A stretch of DNA of 14,474 bases from Rickettsiales bacterium (GTDB lineage: Bacteria; Pseudomonadota; Alphaproteobacteria; Rs-D84; CACZYB01): the NCBI GenBank assembly GCA_031288035.1, contig JAITSG010000056.1:1-14474 (forward strand), given 5' to 3'. The notes under the pieces were generated by a model that saw only the letters and a program-made list of their open reading frames with translations, was not told the DNA's origin and made no database searches. Shown here piece after piece: positions 1 through 6,351 of the stretch. Each line of letters opens with the position of its first letter. The stretch's first letter is position 1. The translations under genes were made by a program, and so were the position numbers.

Positions 1-260
1 TGAAGGACATCATCGCCATGCTCGGCTTCGACGAGCTTTCCGACGCCGACCAGGCCACGGTCGTAAAGGCGCGCCAGCTGGAGCGCTTCCTGACCCAGCC
101 GTTCTCGGCCGCCGAGCCCTTCACTGGGACGAAGGGGCGCCAGGTCGAGATAAGGGACACGCTCACGGGGTGCGAAAGGATACTTTCCGGAGAATTCATC
201 CGCCTGCCGCCCGGCGCGTTCTATATGATCGGCGGCATAGACGAAAGGAGGGGGCGCTGA
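1..260 (+). CDS. atpD: F1 ATPase beta subunit, C-terminal end (partial)
   Basis: This is the C-terminal 85 or so residues of the catalytic beta subunit of an F-type ATPase; the 5' part lies before the window. Visible hallmarks of the beta C-terminal helical domain are KDIIAMLGFDELS, the AR..ERFLTQPF..AE.FTG stretch, and the ending LPPGAFYMIGGIDE. This domain contains the DELS(E/D) segment that contacts the gamma subunit. The stop codon TGA (258-260) shares its A with the ATG of atpC, so translation is probably coupled. Because atpD comes first and is followed by atpC, Q, R, B, E, F, A and G, this is the N-ATPase version of the enzyme rather than the usual housekeeping F-ATPase. Nucleotide-binding motifs are outside the window. 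Confidence 0.96.
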   Translation, partial: KDIIAMLGFDELSDADQATVVKARQLERFLTQPFSAAEPFTGTKGRQVEIRDTLTGCERILSGEFIRLPPGAFYMIGGIDERRGR

Positions 261-649
261 TGGATCTGGAGCTGCTCACCCCTCTGGACGCCGAGCGCTT
301 CGGCGGCGTGGAAAGGATTTCGGTCGAGGGATTCGACGGCCCGTTTTCGATACTGCCGCGCCATGCGGATTACGCGGCCGCCGTCCGTCCGTCCGTGCTG
401 TCGTTTTCTGTTGGCGGAAAGGATGTTTTCTTCGGCGTGGACGAGGGCGTGCTTACGAAATCCGGCCCGCATGTTGTGGTTTCGGTGCGCCGGGCGGTCA
501 AGGGGAGCTCGCTTGCCGACCTTAAGGCCCGTCTTGCCGAGGAGAAGAAGTCCGTCACGAACGAGGAAAAGAGGGCGCGCTCGGCGCTCGCCTCTCTCCA
601 TGGGGGCATGGCGAAGCTCATAGCCGAGCTTAGGAGCGAAAATGGCTGA
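260..649 (+). CDS. atpC: F1 ATPase epsilon subunit (N-ATPase type)
   Basis: 129 residues. This subunit is part of the central stalk, linking gamma to the c-ring and modulating ATP hydrolysis. The N-terminal beta-sandwich is recognisable from LELLTPLD, VEGFDGPFSILPRHADY and the GVDEGVLTK-like strand. The C-terminal third (about residues 90-129) is charged and helical, as in the two-helix domain of epsilon. The start ATG at 260 overlaps the atpD stop by one base and has a GGAGGGGG Shine-Dalgarno just upstream (246-254). An in-frame ATG at 170 lies inside atpD and is not needed. The gene ends with an 8-base overlap into atpQ. The family is sequence-variable, but position and motifs make the call secure. 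Confidence 0.92.
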   Translation: MDLELLTPLDAERFGGVERISVEGFDGPFSILPRHADYAAAVRPSVLSFSVGGKDVFFGVDEGVLTKSGPHVVVSVRRAVKGSSLADLKARLAEEKKSVTNEEKRARSALASLHGGMAKLIAELRSENG

Positions 650-911
650 GAAGGATCTGTACGAGGGGCTGGAGGAGAAGATAGGCCGCCGCGCGGGGCG
701 AAAGGCCGGGCGCCGCCGGGAGTCCGGGGCGCTGGCGGCCGTCCGTCTGTTCGGGCTTGTCGGATGGGGCGTCGCCGCGCCGCTGGCCGTCATGTCGTGG
801 ATAGGCTGGAGGCTTGGCGAACGCTGGACGCTGAGCTTCATACTCCTCGGCCTGGCGATCGGCGTGTACAACACCATGGGCTGGATTTCGCGGGAGGCAA
901 GGAGGAAATGA
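642..911 (+). CDS. atpQ: N-ATPase small membrane subunit AtpQ (AtpI-like)
   Basis: 89 residues. A basic, coiled N-terminus (about 1-30, rich in Arg/Lys/Glu) is followed by two predicted membrane helices, at about 31-54 (FGLVGWGVAAPLAVMSWIGW) and 61-81 (ending in IGVYNTMGW). This is the layout of the AtpQ proteins of N-ATPases, distant relatives of AtpI. Family knowledge suggests a role in assembly of the c-ring or in ion supply; nothing here proves it. The start at 642 overlaps the atpC stop by 8 bases, and the end overlaps the atpR start as ATGA. A lone AtpI-type gene would look similar, but the atpC-Q-R-B order settles the assignment. Confidence 0.88.
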   Translation: MAEKDLYEGLEEKIGRRAGRKAGRRRESGALAAVRLFGLVGWGVAAPLAVMSWIGWRLGERWTLSFILLGLAIGVYNTMGWISREARRK

Positions 912-1171
912 GCTACGTCGTGCTGGTTTTGGTTTCCGTCGCGCTCGGTTTCGGCAACGTGCTGATGCTGAACTGGTCGCTTGACAAGGTACTGCACAAG
1001 AAGATCGGGGCGCACGCGTCGTATTTCAGCCGGATGCTGTTCGTCGCGTTCTGCCTGTTCTTGATACTCAAGCGCTACGACACGTGGGTCGAGTTCCTGG
1101 TGTTCGTGGTTTCGTTCACCGCGGCGCAGGTAGCCTCCGTCAAGTATTTCGCAAGCCGGAGCAGGCGATGA
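908..1171 (+). CDS. atpR: N-ATPase small membrane subunit AtpR
   Basis: 87 residues with three predicted membrane helices (about 2-24, 41-58 and 63-80). Residues SYVVLVLVSVALGFGNVLMLNWSL open the protein, and the tail is basic (SRSRR). The size, the three helices and the position between atpQ and atpB match the AtpR family found only in N-ATPase operons. Family members have conserved polar residues in the helices, proposed to help deliver Na+ or assemble subunits a and c; that role is unproven. The start ATG (908) overlaps the atpQ stop as ATGA and has GGAGGAA directly upstream. The gene again overlaps the next start (1168) as ATGA, showing tight translational coupling. Confidence 0.87.
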   Translation: MSYVVLVLVSVALGFGNVLMLNWSLDKVLHKKIGAHASYFSRMLFVAFCLFLILKRYDTWVEFLVFVVSFTAAQVASVKYFASRSRR

Positions 1172-1899
1172 ACCTTAGCCCGGACGAGATAGAGGTCTTC
1201 CGCCTGTTCGGCCTTAGGGTGAACATGACTCTCGTCGACACGTGGCTGGTCATCGCGCTGCTGTTCGTTTTCGCGAGGCTCTTGTCCGCGAATTCCGTGC
1301 GCATGCCGCGGGCGCGGAATTTTGCCGAGGCCGCGGTCGGGTTCGTGCGCGATCAGGTCGAGGGGCTCCTGGGCCGTCCGGCGGACAGGTTCGTCCCGTT
1401 CATAGGCTCGCTGTTCATATTCATACTCGCGTGCAACTGGAGCGCGCTTCTGCCGATACCGTATCCGGTTGGCGGAGGGTTGAAATGGTACATGGCCCCG
1501 ACTGCGTCGGCGTCCACGACCGTTGCCCTGGCCCTGGTGGTCCTGGCCTCCTGCGCGTATTTCGGCATAGAGCGCCACGGCAGAAGGTATTTCAGGAAAT
1601 ATTTCGAGCCCGTGTTCTTCCTTTTTCCTCTGAACGTTCTTGCCGAGGCCTCCAGGGGATTCTCGCTCGCCGTCCGCCTTTACGGGAACATAATGAGCTC
1701 CGGCGCGCTGGGTTCCGTCGCGTTCATCGTGGCTCCGATAGTATTTCCTGGCCTGCTGAGCGTGTACGGCCTCGTGGCCGGGACGATACAGCCCTACATA
1801 TTCGCGGTGCTGGCCGCGGTGTACATAGGCTCGTCGCTTGGCGAGCCGACGAAGGCGGACGCCGCGCGACTGGCCAAGCTTGGGAAACTCCGCGGTTGA
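1168..1899 (+). CDS. atpB: Fo subunit a (N-ATPase)
   Basis: 243 residues. This is the membrane stator subunit that forms the ion half-channels facing the c-ring. The essential arginine is R170 in the motif SLAVRLYGNIMSSG, matching the conserved helix motif of subunit a. Upstream, FIGSLFIFILACNWSALLPIPYP is the conserved second-helix region, and the C-terminal helix contains AGTIQPYIFAVLAAVYIGSSL with the usual Q and Y. About five to six hydrophobic helices are visible. The start is the ATG at 1168, overlapping the atpR stop by four bases; upstream in-frame ATGs lie within atpR. The gene is followed by a small stem-loop and a 46-base gap before atpE. Confidence 0.94.
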   Translation: MNLSPDEIEVFRLFGLRVNMTLVDTWLVIALLFVFARLLSANSVRMPRARNFAEAAVGFVRDQVEGLLGRPADRFVPFIGSLFIFILACNWSALLPIPYPVGGGLKWYMAPTASASTTVALALVVLASCAYFGIERHGRRYFRKYFEPVFFLFPLNVLAEASRGFSLAVRLYGNIMSSGALGSVAFIVAPIVFPGLLSVYGLVAGTIQPYIFAVLAAVYIGSSLGEPTKADAARLAKLGKLRG

Positions 1900-1914
1900 A
1901 GGAGCCGCGCTTTT
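1891..1914 (+). terminator. Stem-loop with short T-run between atpB and atpE
   Basis: CGCGG (1891-1895) pairs with CCGCG (1905-1909) around a 9-base loop and is followed by CTTTTG. It overlaps the atpB stop codon. The stem is short and the T-run is only four bases, so full termination inside the operon is unlikely. It could be a weak attenuator, or an RNA end-stabilising structure that raises the c-subunit share of the operon message. Confidence 0.35.
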
Positions 1915-1933
1915 GTGGTAAGATTATAAAAAA

Positions 1934-1940
1934 AAGGAGG
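1934..1940 (+). promoter_or_regulatory. Strong Shine-Dalgarno for atpE
   Basis: AAGGAGG lies five bases before the ATG at 1946 and is preceded by an A-rich run (1927-1934) in an otherwise GC-rich region. An unstructured A-rich enhancer plus a near-perfect Shine-Dalgarno is what is expected for the c subunit, which is needed in many copies per complex. Confidence 0.75.
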
Positions 1941-1945
1941 ATTGA

Positions 1946-2218
1946 ATGGACAACACCACTATAATAGCTGTGACGTCGATGATATGCGCGTCGGCCACGG
2001 TCACCCTTGGCACGATAGTGCCGGACATCGCCGAGGGCATCACCGCCAGGCAGGCCATAATATCCATGGCGCAGCAGCCGGACGAGGCTTCCGAGATACG
2101 CTCCACGGCGTTCGTGTCTATGGCCATGCTGGAATCTTGCGCCATATACTGCCTGCTGATATCCATGATATTGATATTCAGCAATCCGTTTTGGAACTGG
2201 GCCGCGGGGGCCAGGTAA
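1946..2218 (+). CDS. atpE: Fo subunit c with Na+-binding signature
   Basis: 90 residues forming a two-helix hairpin; this is the rotor ring subunit. Helix 1 has PDIAEG (P26, E30) and helix 2 has MLESCAIY (E63, S64, Y68). The E30-E63 spacing of 33 residues, and the E-S-x3-Y pattern, match the Na+-coordinating positions Q32, E65, S66 and Y70 of the Ilyobacter c subunit, with Glu replacing Gln in helix 1. N-ATPase c subunits typically carry two carboxylates in this way. The usual Gly-rich helix 1 repeat is reduced. The connecting loop contains ARQA..AQQPDEA. I infer Na+ rather than H+ as coupling ion. The start is supported by AAGGAGG at 1934-1940. Confidence 0.94.
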   Translation: MDNTTIIAVTSMICASATVTLGTIVPDIAEGITARQAIISMAQQPDEASEIRSTAFVSMAMLESCAIYCLLISMILIFSNPFWNWAAGAR

Positions 2219-2224
2219 GGTTTC

Positions 2225-2974
2225 ATGGGCGTCGACTGGACAACGGTAGCGCTCCAGATCGTCAACTTCCTGGTAGCGCTTTGGATACTGAACCGGTATC
2301 TTTTCCGGCCGGTGATGGCCGGCATGGCGCGGCGGGACGAGGCGGTGAGGAAGCGCCTTTCCTCGGCGCAGAGGGCGCTGAAGGACGCCGAGGGCGAGAA
2401 GATCCGGCTCGGCCGCGAATACGATGCGCTCCATTCCAGGCGCGAGCGCATACTGGCCGAGCAAAAGCGCATGACCGAGGCCGAGCAGTCGAGGATATTG
2501 AAGGGCTTCGACGCGGATATATCCCGCCGGCGCGATGCGTTCGAGATGGAGCTTTTGGCCGAGCGCGAGGCGTTGAGGCGCGCCGCCGCGACGGCGGTCG
2601 GGCGCGTTCTGGTCGCCACTGCGGCCGAGGCTCTGAGAGACCTGGCCGGCGTCGATTTGCAAAGCGCGATGATACGCCGCTTCGCCAGCCTGGCCGAAAA
2701 GGGCGATCTTGACGGCGTAACCGAGCTTCGCGCGGCCATCCGCCGGCACGGGAGGCTGTCCGCCGCCACGCCGTTCGGGCTCAAGGACTCCGACCGGAGG
2801 ATTTTGTCGGGCGCCATAGCGCATATAACCGCCGTCCGCCCGTCGTTCGTCGTGGACGCATCGCGTGCGGGCGGCATAGTCCTGTCCTCCGGCTCGACCG
2901 AGCTTGTATTCGGCCTCGAGGGGTATATGGAGGGGATAGGCGAAAGGCTGGACAGGGAATTGGATAAATGCTGA
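2225..2974 (+). CDS. atpF: Fo subunit b with delta-like C-terminal region (N-ATPase)
   Basis: 249 residues, much longer than a usual b subunit (about 160). The N-terminus has one membrane helix (about 8-26, TVALQIVNFLVALWILNRY) followed by LFRPVMAGMARRDEAVRKRL, typical of b. A long charged coiled coil runs from about 30 to 125. The last 90 residues include FVVDASRAGGIVLSSGSTELVFGLEGYMEGI, which resembles the C-terminal domain of the delta subunit (D...GG...G....D.S....L). No separate atpH is present in the operon, so this protein probably forms the whole peripheral stalk. The start ATG (2225) is six bases after the atpE stop, with AAGG upstream. The 3' end overlaps atpA by seven bases. Confidence 0.9.
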   Translation: MGVDWTTVALQIVNFLVALWILNRYLFRPVMAGMARRDEAVRKRLSSAQRALKDAEGEKIRLGREYDALHSRRERILAEQKRMTEAEQSRILKGFDADISRRRDAFEMELLAEREALRRAAATAVGRVLVATAAEALRDLAGVDLQSAMIRRFASLAEKGDLDGVTELRAAIRRHGRLSAATPFGLKDSDRRILSGAIAHITAVRPSFVVDASRAGGIVLSSGSTELVFGLEGYMEGIGERLDRELDKC

Positions 2975-4482
2975 AGGATTCGCTCTCTCGCGCCGTTGGC
3001 GCCCTTGAAAACATGAAGGTCCGGCCGCGTTCCGGCGCGCGGGAGGTCGGCCGCGTCGAATCCATAGAGGGTTCGGTCGTCCTGTGCTCCGGGCTGTGCG
3101 ACATAGGGCTGGACGAGCTGGTCGACATAAGCGGCCGCCCCGGATTGGTGATAAGCCTGAAGTCCGATTTTGTCGGCGTGGCCCTCCTGTCCGATCCGTC
3201 CGGCATTTCCGCCGGGGACAGGGTGCGCCGCGTCCGCCGCCTTGCCGACGTGCCAGTCGGTCCGGGGCTTCTCGGCCGCGTGGTCGATCCGCTGGGCCGC
3301 GCGATAGACGGCCTCGGCCCCGTGAAGGCGAAAAAGCGCTATCCCATCGAGCGTCCCGCCCCGTCGATAATGGAGCGCGCTCCGGTTTCGAAGCCGTTGC
3401 AGACCGGCGTGAAGATAGTCGACTCGCTCGTCCCCATCGGCCGCGGCCAGCGCGAGCTCATCCTCGGCGACAGGCAGACCGGCAAGACCTCTCTCGCCGT
3501 CGACGCGATAATCAACCAGAAGGGAAGCGGGGTTGTATGCGTCTATTGCGCCATAGGTTCGCGCATGGATCAGACGGCGAAGGTCGTTGACGCCCTGAAG
3601 CGCTTCGGCGCCATGTCCCACACGGTCGTGATCGCCGCGCCCGGCGAGGCTTCGCCCGGCCTTTTGTATATCGCCCCGTACGCGGCCGCGTCCGTGGCCG
3701 AGTATTTCATGGAGGAGGAGAAAAAGGACGTGTTGGTCGTGTACAACAACCTGACCTCGCACGCATCGGCGTACAGGCAGCTAAGCCTGTTCCTGCGGCG
3801 TCCTCCCGGGCGCGAGGCCTATCCCGGCGACATATTCTATATACATTCGCGCTTGTTGGAGCGCGCGACCAAGCTCAAGAAGGGCGGGTCGGTGACCGCG
3901 CTTCCGATATGCGAGACGCTGGCCGAGAACATATCGGCCTACATTCCGACGAACCTGATTTCCATCACCGACGGCCAGATATTCCTGTCCGCCCGCCTGT
4001 TCCAGAAGGGCGTGGCGCCTGCCTTGGACGTGGGGGCGAGCGTGAGCCGCGTCGGCTCCAAGGCCCAGCTTCCGGCGTACAAGGAGATCGCGGGCGCGAT
4101 GAAGATCGCGTTCTCGCAGTTCGAGGAGCTCGAGGCGTTCTCGAGGTTCGGGGCCCAGCTCGACGCGGACACCAAGGCCCGGCTAGTCCGGGGCGCGCGC
4201 ATCCGCGAGGTCCTCAAGCAGCCGCTGCACGAGCCTATGAGGGCGTCCGGGCAGATAGTCGTGATATTCGCCGCCAACGCGGGGCTGTTCGACCTGGTGC
4301 CGCTCGACATAGTCTCGCGCGCGGCGGAAAAGCTAGTAATCTATGCGAACAAGGGTCTGCCCGGTCTTATGAAGTCGATAGATTCCGGCGCACCGCTGAA
4401 CGCAAGGATGCGCGCGGACATAAAGAAGGTCGCCGTCCACGTCTTGAAGGAGTTCCAGATTGCAGAACCTGTCAAGCCTTAG
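2968..4482 (+). CDS. atpA: F1 ATPase alpha subunit (N-ATPase)
   Basis: 504 residues, full length for the family. It is the non-catalytic nucleotide-binding subunit of the F1 hexamer. The Walker A motif GDRQTGKT is at 167-174. The N-terminal beta-barrel precedes it, and GRVVDPLGRAIDG (about 103-115) is the conserved entry to the nucleotide domain. The catalytic-site arginine is R361 in ASVSRVGSKAQ. The DNLTSHA-like stretch reads VVYNNLTSHASAYRQLSL, and the canonical SITDGQIFL is present. After R361 the sequence LPAYKEIAGAMKI departs from the usual KKLGGGIR. The start overlaps the atpF stop by seven bases. The 3' end overlaps atpG by 23 bases, because atpG starts at an upstream TTG. Confidence 0.96.
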   Translation: MLKDSLSRAVGALENMKVRPRSGAREVGRVESIEGSVVLCSGLCDIGLDELVDISGRPGLVISLKSDFVGVALLSDPSGISAGDRVRRVRRLADVPVGPGLLGRVVDPLGRAIDGLGPVKAKKRYPIERPAPSIMERAPVSKPLQTGVKIVDSLVPIGRGQRELILGDRQTGKTSLAVDAIINQKGSGVVCVYCAIGSRMDQTAKVVDALKRFGAMSHTVVIAAPGEASPGLLYIAPYAAASVAEYFMEEEKKDVLVVYNNLTSHASAYRQLSLFLRRPPGREAYPGDIFYIHSRLLERATKLKKGGSVTALPICETLAENISAYIPTNLISITDGQIFLSARLFQKGVAPALDVGASVSRVGSKAQLPAYKEIAGAMKIAFSQFEELEAFSRFGAQLDADTKARLVRGARIREVLKQPLHEPMRASGQIVVIFAANAGLFDLVPLDIVSRAAEKLVIYANKGLPGLMKSIDSGAPLNARMRADIKKVAVHVLKEFQIAEPVKP

Positions 4483-5302
4483 GCGGCGCATAGGCGCGAC
4501 GGACAGGCTGGGCTCGATAGTGTCGTCCATGAAGACGCTGTCGTCGGTAAGCCTGGGCGGATACGACCGTTCGGCCCGCGCTCTCGACGGATACGCGAAG
4601 AATGTGGAATCCGCGCTCGGCGTGGTGCTGCGGGGGCGCGATGTGCCTGGCGCGGGGATTAAAACCCGCCGCACGGTCGCTCTGGTCATAGGCTCGGACC
4701 AGGGCCTGGTCGGCCGCTTCAACCGCTCGCTCGTGGAGCATTTCGAGAGATACGCCGCCGGGCGCGACGCGGCGCTCCTTGCTGCCGGGCGTGCGCTGGT
4801 GTCGCGCATCGCGACAAGCCGCGAGATAGATTCTACGTTCGCTATGCCGGGCTCGGCGAAGGGCATAGCGGGCGCGGTGAAGAAGATAATCCTGCGTCTG
4901 GACGCCGTGGTTTCTCCGGAATCCGAGCTGGTCGTGTTCCACAACAAGAGGCGCGGAAGCTCGTTCGAATGCTTCACGACCAGGCTGCTGCCCGTCGACG
5001 CGGGGCTTCTGTCCCGCATAAAGTCCGCCCCGCGCCGCGGCAGGAGCGTGCCCGTGTTCACGTCCGGTTTCGAGCTCCTGTTCCGCCATTTCCTGGGCGA
5101 GCTTCTGTTCGTCGGCCTGTACCGCGCCGTATCCGAGAGCCTGGCCGCCGAGCATTTTATACGCATGGCTACTATGCAGAACGCTCGGCGGAACATAGAC
5201 GAGAGGCTGGCCGAGATGCGAATGGAGTACCAGACCAGGCGCCAGGACGATATCACGAGCGAGCTAATCGACGTAATATCCGGTTTTTCCACCGCGGCGT
5301 AG
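4460..5302 (+). CDS. atpG: F1 ATPase gamma subunit (TTG start)
   Basis: 280 residues forming the central rotor shaft. The N-terminal helix LSSLRRRIGATDRLGSIVSSMKTLSSVSL corresponds to the conserved LR.RI.S......I...M..V motif. The Rossmann-like middle contains VIGSDQGLVGRFNRS (the SDxGLCGxxN motif with Val replacing Cys). The C-terminal helix MATMQNARRNIDERLAEM..EYQTRRQDDITSELIDVISG matches the conserved gamma end. The start codon is TTG (4460), preceded by GAAGGAG (4446-4452), and the gene lies 23 bases inside atpA. No ATG nearby preserves the N-terminal helix, so TTG is preferred. It is the last gene of the operon. Confidence 0.93.
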   Translation: MQNLSSLRRRIGATDRLGSIVSSMKTLSSVSLGGYDRSARALDGYAKNVESALGVVLRGRDVPGAGIKTRRTVALVIGSDQGLVGRFNRSLVEHFERYAAGRDAALLAAGRALVSRIATSREIDSTFAMPGSAKGIAGAVKKIILRLDAVVSPESELVVFHNKRRGSSFECFTTRLLPVDAGLLSRIKSAPRRGRSVPVFTSGFELLFRHFLGELLFVGLYRAVSESLAAEHFIRMATMQNARRNIDERLAEMRMEYQTRRQDDITSELIDVISGFSTAA

Positions 5303-5304
5303 GG

Positions 5305-5370
5305 CGGGCGCGGCTTCCCGCGGTTTTCGCATAGGGAAGTTTTCTATTGCAAAAGGGCTTCCTTTATAAT
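5305..5370 (+). terminator. Probable end of the atp operon: two stem-loops
   Basis: The first stem is CGCGG (5309-5313)/CCGCG (5318-5322) with a CTTC loop, followed by GTTTTCG. The second is GGAAG-TTTT (5335-5343) pairing with AAAA-ggg-CTTCC (5351-5362), followed by TTTAT. The second overlaps the -35 box of the next promoter, so it could be a terminator, an operator-like palindrome, or both. Strength cannot be judged by eye. Confidence 0.5.
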
Positions 5371-5375
5371 ACAAT
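5347..5375 (+). promoter_or_regulatory. Sigma70-like promoter of the Cys-rich gene
   Basis: The -35 is TTGCAA (5347-5352), the spacer is 17 bases and the -10 is TACAAT (5370-5375), giving a predicted start near 5382. A better -10 match, TATAAT at 5365-5370, overlaps it but lacks a well-spaced -35. The predicted start gives a leader of about 175 nt. Confidence 0.6.
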
Positions 5376-5381
5376 ATTTCC

Positions 5382-5556
5382 GCGCTTTGATTGGCGCGGG
5401 CTGTCGAAAGCCTATCAATAGAAACGGCGTTCTCACGTCTTCTCCCGGCCGGGGAGCCTTTGGCGGATGTTCAAGGGTTTTCCCGAAAGACCAAAGGAAT
5501 CAGTTATTGGTTGATTTTCGAACTCCCCGGCGCTTTTCCGGCGAGGGGGGTGATAC
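5382..5556 (+). promoter_or_regulatory. Structured 5' leader A: candidate riboswitch-like RNA
   Basis: In order: a hairpin GGCT(5399-5402)/AGCC(5409-5412) with loop GTCGAA (5403-5408); a 36-nt linker; and an outer stem CCGGGGAG (5449-5456)/CTCCCCGG (5523-5530). The outer stem encloses hairpin CCTTTGG (5457-5463)/CCAAAGG (5491-5497), followed by AATCA (5498-5502), nine bases, and TGATT (5512-5516). TTCGA (5517-5521) can pair with TCGAA in the first loop as a pseudoknot. The same order of parts occurs in the leader at 7916-8100 on the other strand, with compensatory changes. The 3' strand of the outer stem can instead join a hairpin over the Shine-Dalgarno (5545-5550), which suggests a translational switch. 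The ligand or signal is unknown. Confidence 0.65.
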
Positions 5557-6282
5557 ATGGGAAAATTCAGTCGTCGTTCCGGCGGTTCGTCCCGGCGGAG
5601 CAGGGCGGTATGTCTTGGCGTAGCTGGGCGAAGCCGAGATCAGCTGTTCGGAAAGTTTGCTTTTTTTGCTCGCCAAGGGCTGCTGGCCTTCGCCGTCATG
5701 GCCGCATCGTTCGGGGCGAAAGCCTCCGCGCAGTACCAGTGCATGACCTGCCGCCCGGGGACTTATTCCGCGGCCGGCCATGTCGGGGCGTGCTTGAGGT
5801 GCCCCGCCGGATACTATTGTCCGGGCGGTACTGTCAGCCTGAGCTGCGGCGAGGGCGCCGCGTCGCCTGCCGGAGCGGCGAGCAGGGACGAATGCCTGTC
5901 GTGTCCGCCGGGGCAGTACTTGTCGGGCAGGAATTGTTTTGCGTGCCCCATTGGGAGCTATTGTCCGGGAGGGGCCGCCAAGCAATGCCCCGACGGTATG
6001 ATTTCCAGGCCCGGAGCCGGCAGCCAAAGCCAATGTTGCGCGGGGAGTAGGAGCGAGATATCCAATAGTTCGTCGCCGAATTTGCAGTCCGCCCGCGGAA
6101 CCGGCGACGGTGCTGGTTGTAGTCCCGGGACTGTAAGCGAGTCTGGAAACAAATGCATGTGCAGGATACAGGTATGCGGTCAATGGTCGGGTTGGATTGT
6201 TGTCAATGCCTGGTATCCAAATTGCATAAATCATTGTGCCGGTCGTATAGGTTCATGTTGGGACAAGTTTGTATTTGACTAG
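5557..6282 (+). CDS. Secreted Cys-rich protein with GCC2/GCC3-like repeats
   Basis: 241 residues, function unknown. A long basic N-region (1-40) precedes a hydrophobic segment (about 41-57), and a likely signal peptidase site follows AKASA (near residue 58). The mature part has CxxC..GxYxxxG...C repeats: CMTCRPGTY, CLRCPAGYYCPGG, CLSCPPGQY and CFACPIGSYCPGG. These resemble the ephrin-receptor/GCC2-GCC3 Cys-rich repeats common in eukaryotes and found in some host-associated bacteria. The last 80 residues differ, with C..CMCRIQVCGQWSGW and further Cys and Trp, and are encoded by more AT-rich DNA. It is probably disulfide-bonded and outside the cytoplasm. The start at 5557 is set by GGGGGTGAT (5546-5554), a near match to the full anti-SD complement. 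It is a single-gene unit under the structured leader. Confidence 0.8.
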   Translation: MGKFSRRSGGSSRRSRAVCLGVAGRSRDQLFGKFAFFARQGLLAFAVMAASFGAKASAQYQCMTCRPGTYSAAGHVGACLRCPAGYYCPGGTVSLSCGEGAASPAGAASRDECLSCPPGQYLSGRNCFACPIGSYCPGGAAKQCPDGMISRPGAGSQSQCCAGSRSEISNSSSPNLQSARGTGDGAGCSPGTVSESGNKCMCRIQVCGQWSGWIVVNAWYPNCINHCAGRIGSCWDKFVFD

Positions 6283-6309
6283 GGTCCGGCAGGTTCTATC
6301 CGCGGCATT

Positions 6310-6333
6310 CCCGGCGGCCGGGCGGCTTTGTTT
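6310..6333 (+). terminator. Possible terminator after the Cys-rich gene
   Basis: CCCGG (6310-6314) and CCGGG (6318-6322) form a tight GC hairpin, followed by a T-rich stretch (CTTTGTTTCC). It lies between the stop codon of the Cys-rich gene and the GAPDH promoter. The T-run is interrupted. Confidence 0.4.
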
Positions 6334-6351
6334 CCTGTACGTTCGCCATTG

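Noticed and set aside
1924..3762. Very long minus-strand open frame (612 codons) across atpE-atpA
   Set aside because: It is antisense to well-identified ATPase genes; long antisense frames are common in GC-rich DNA. The translation is Arg/Ala/Pro-rich with no recognisable domain.
5382..5556. Known riboswitch classes (TPP, FMN, cobalamin, SAM, glycine, c-di-GMP, fluoride)
   Set aside because: None of the hallmark conserved blocks of these classes that I can recall is present in either leader.
5391..6050. Open frame of 219 codons starting at TTG 5391, overlapping leader A and the Cys-rich gene
   Set aside because: It has no Shine-Dalgarno at a sensible distance and no domain. The RNA structure and the Cys-rich reading frame explain the region better.
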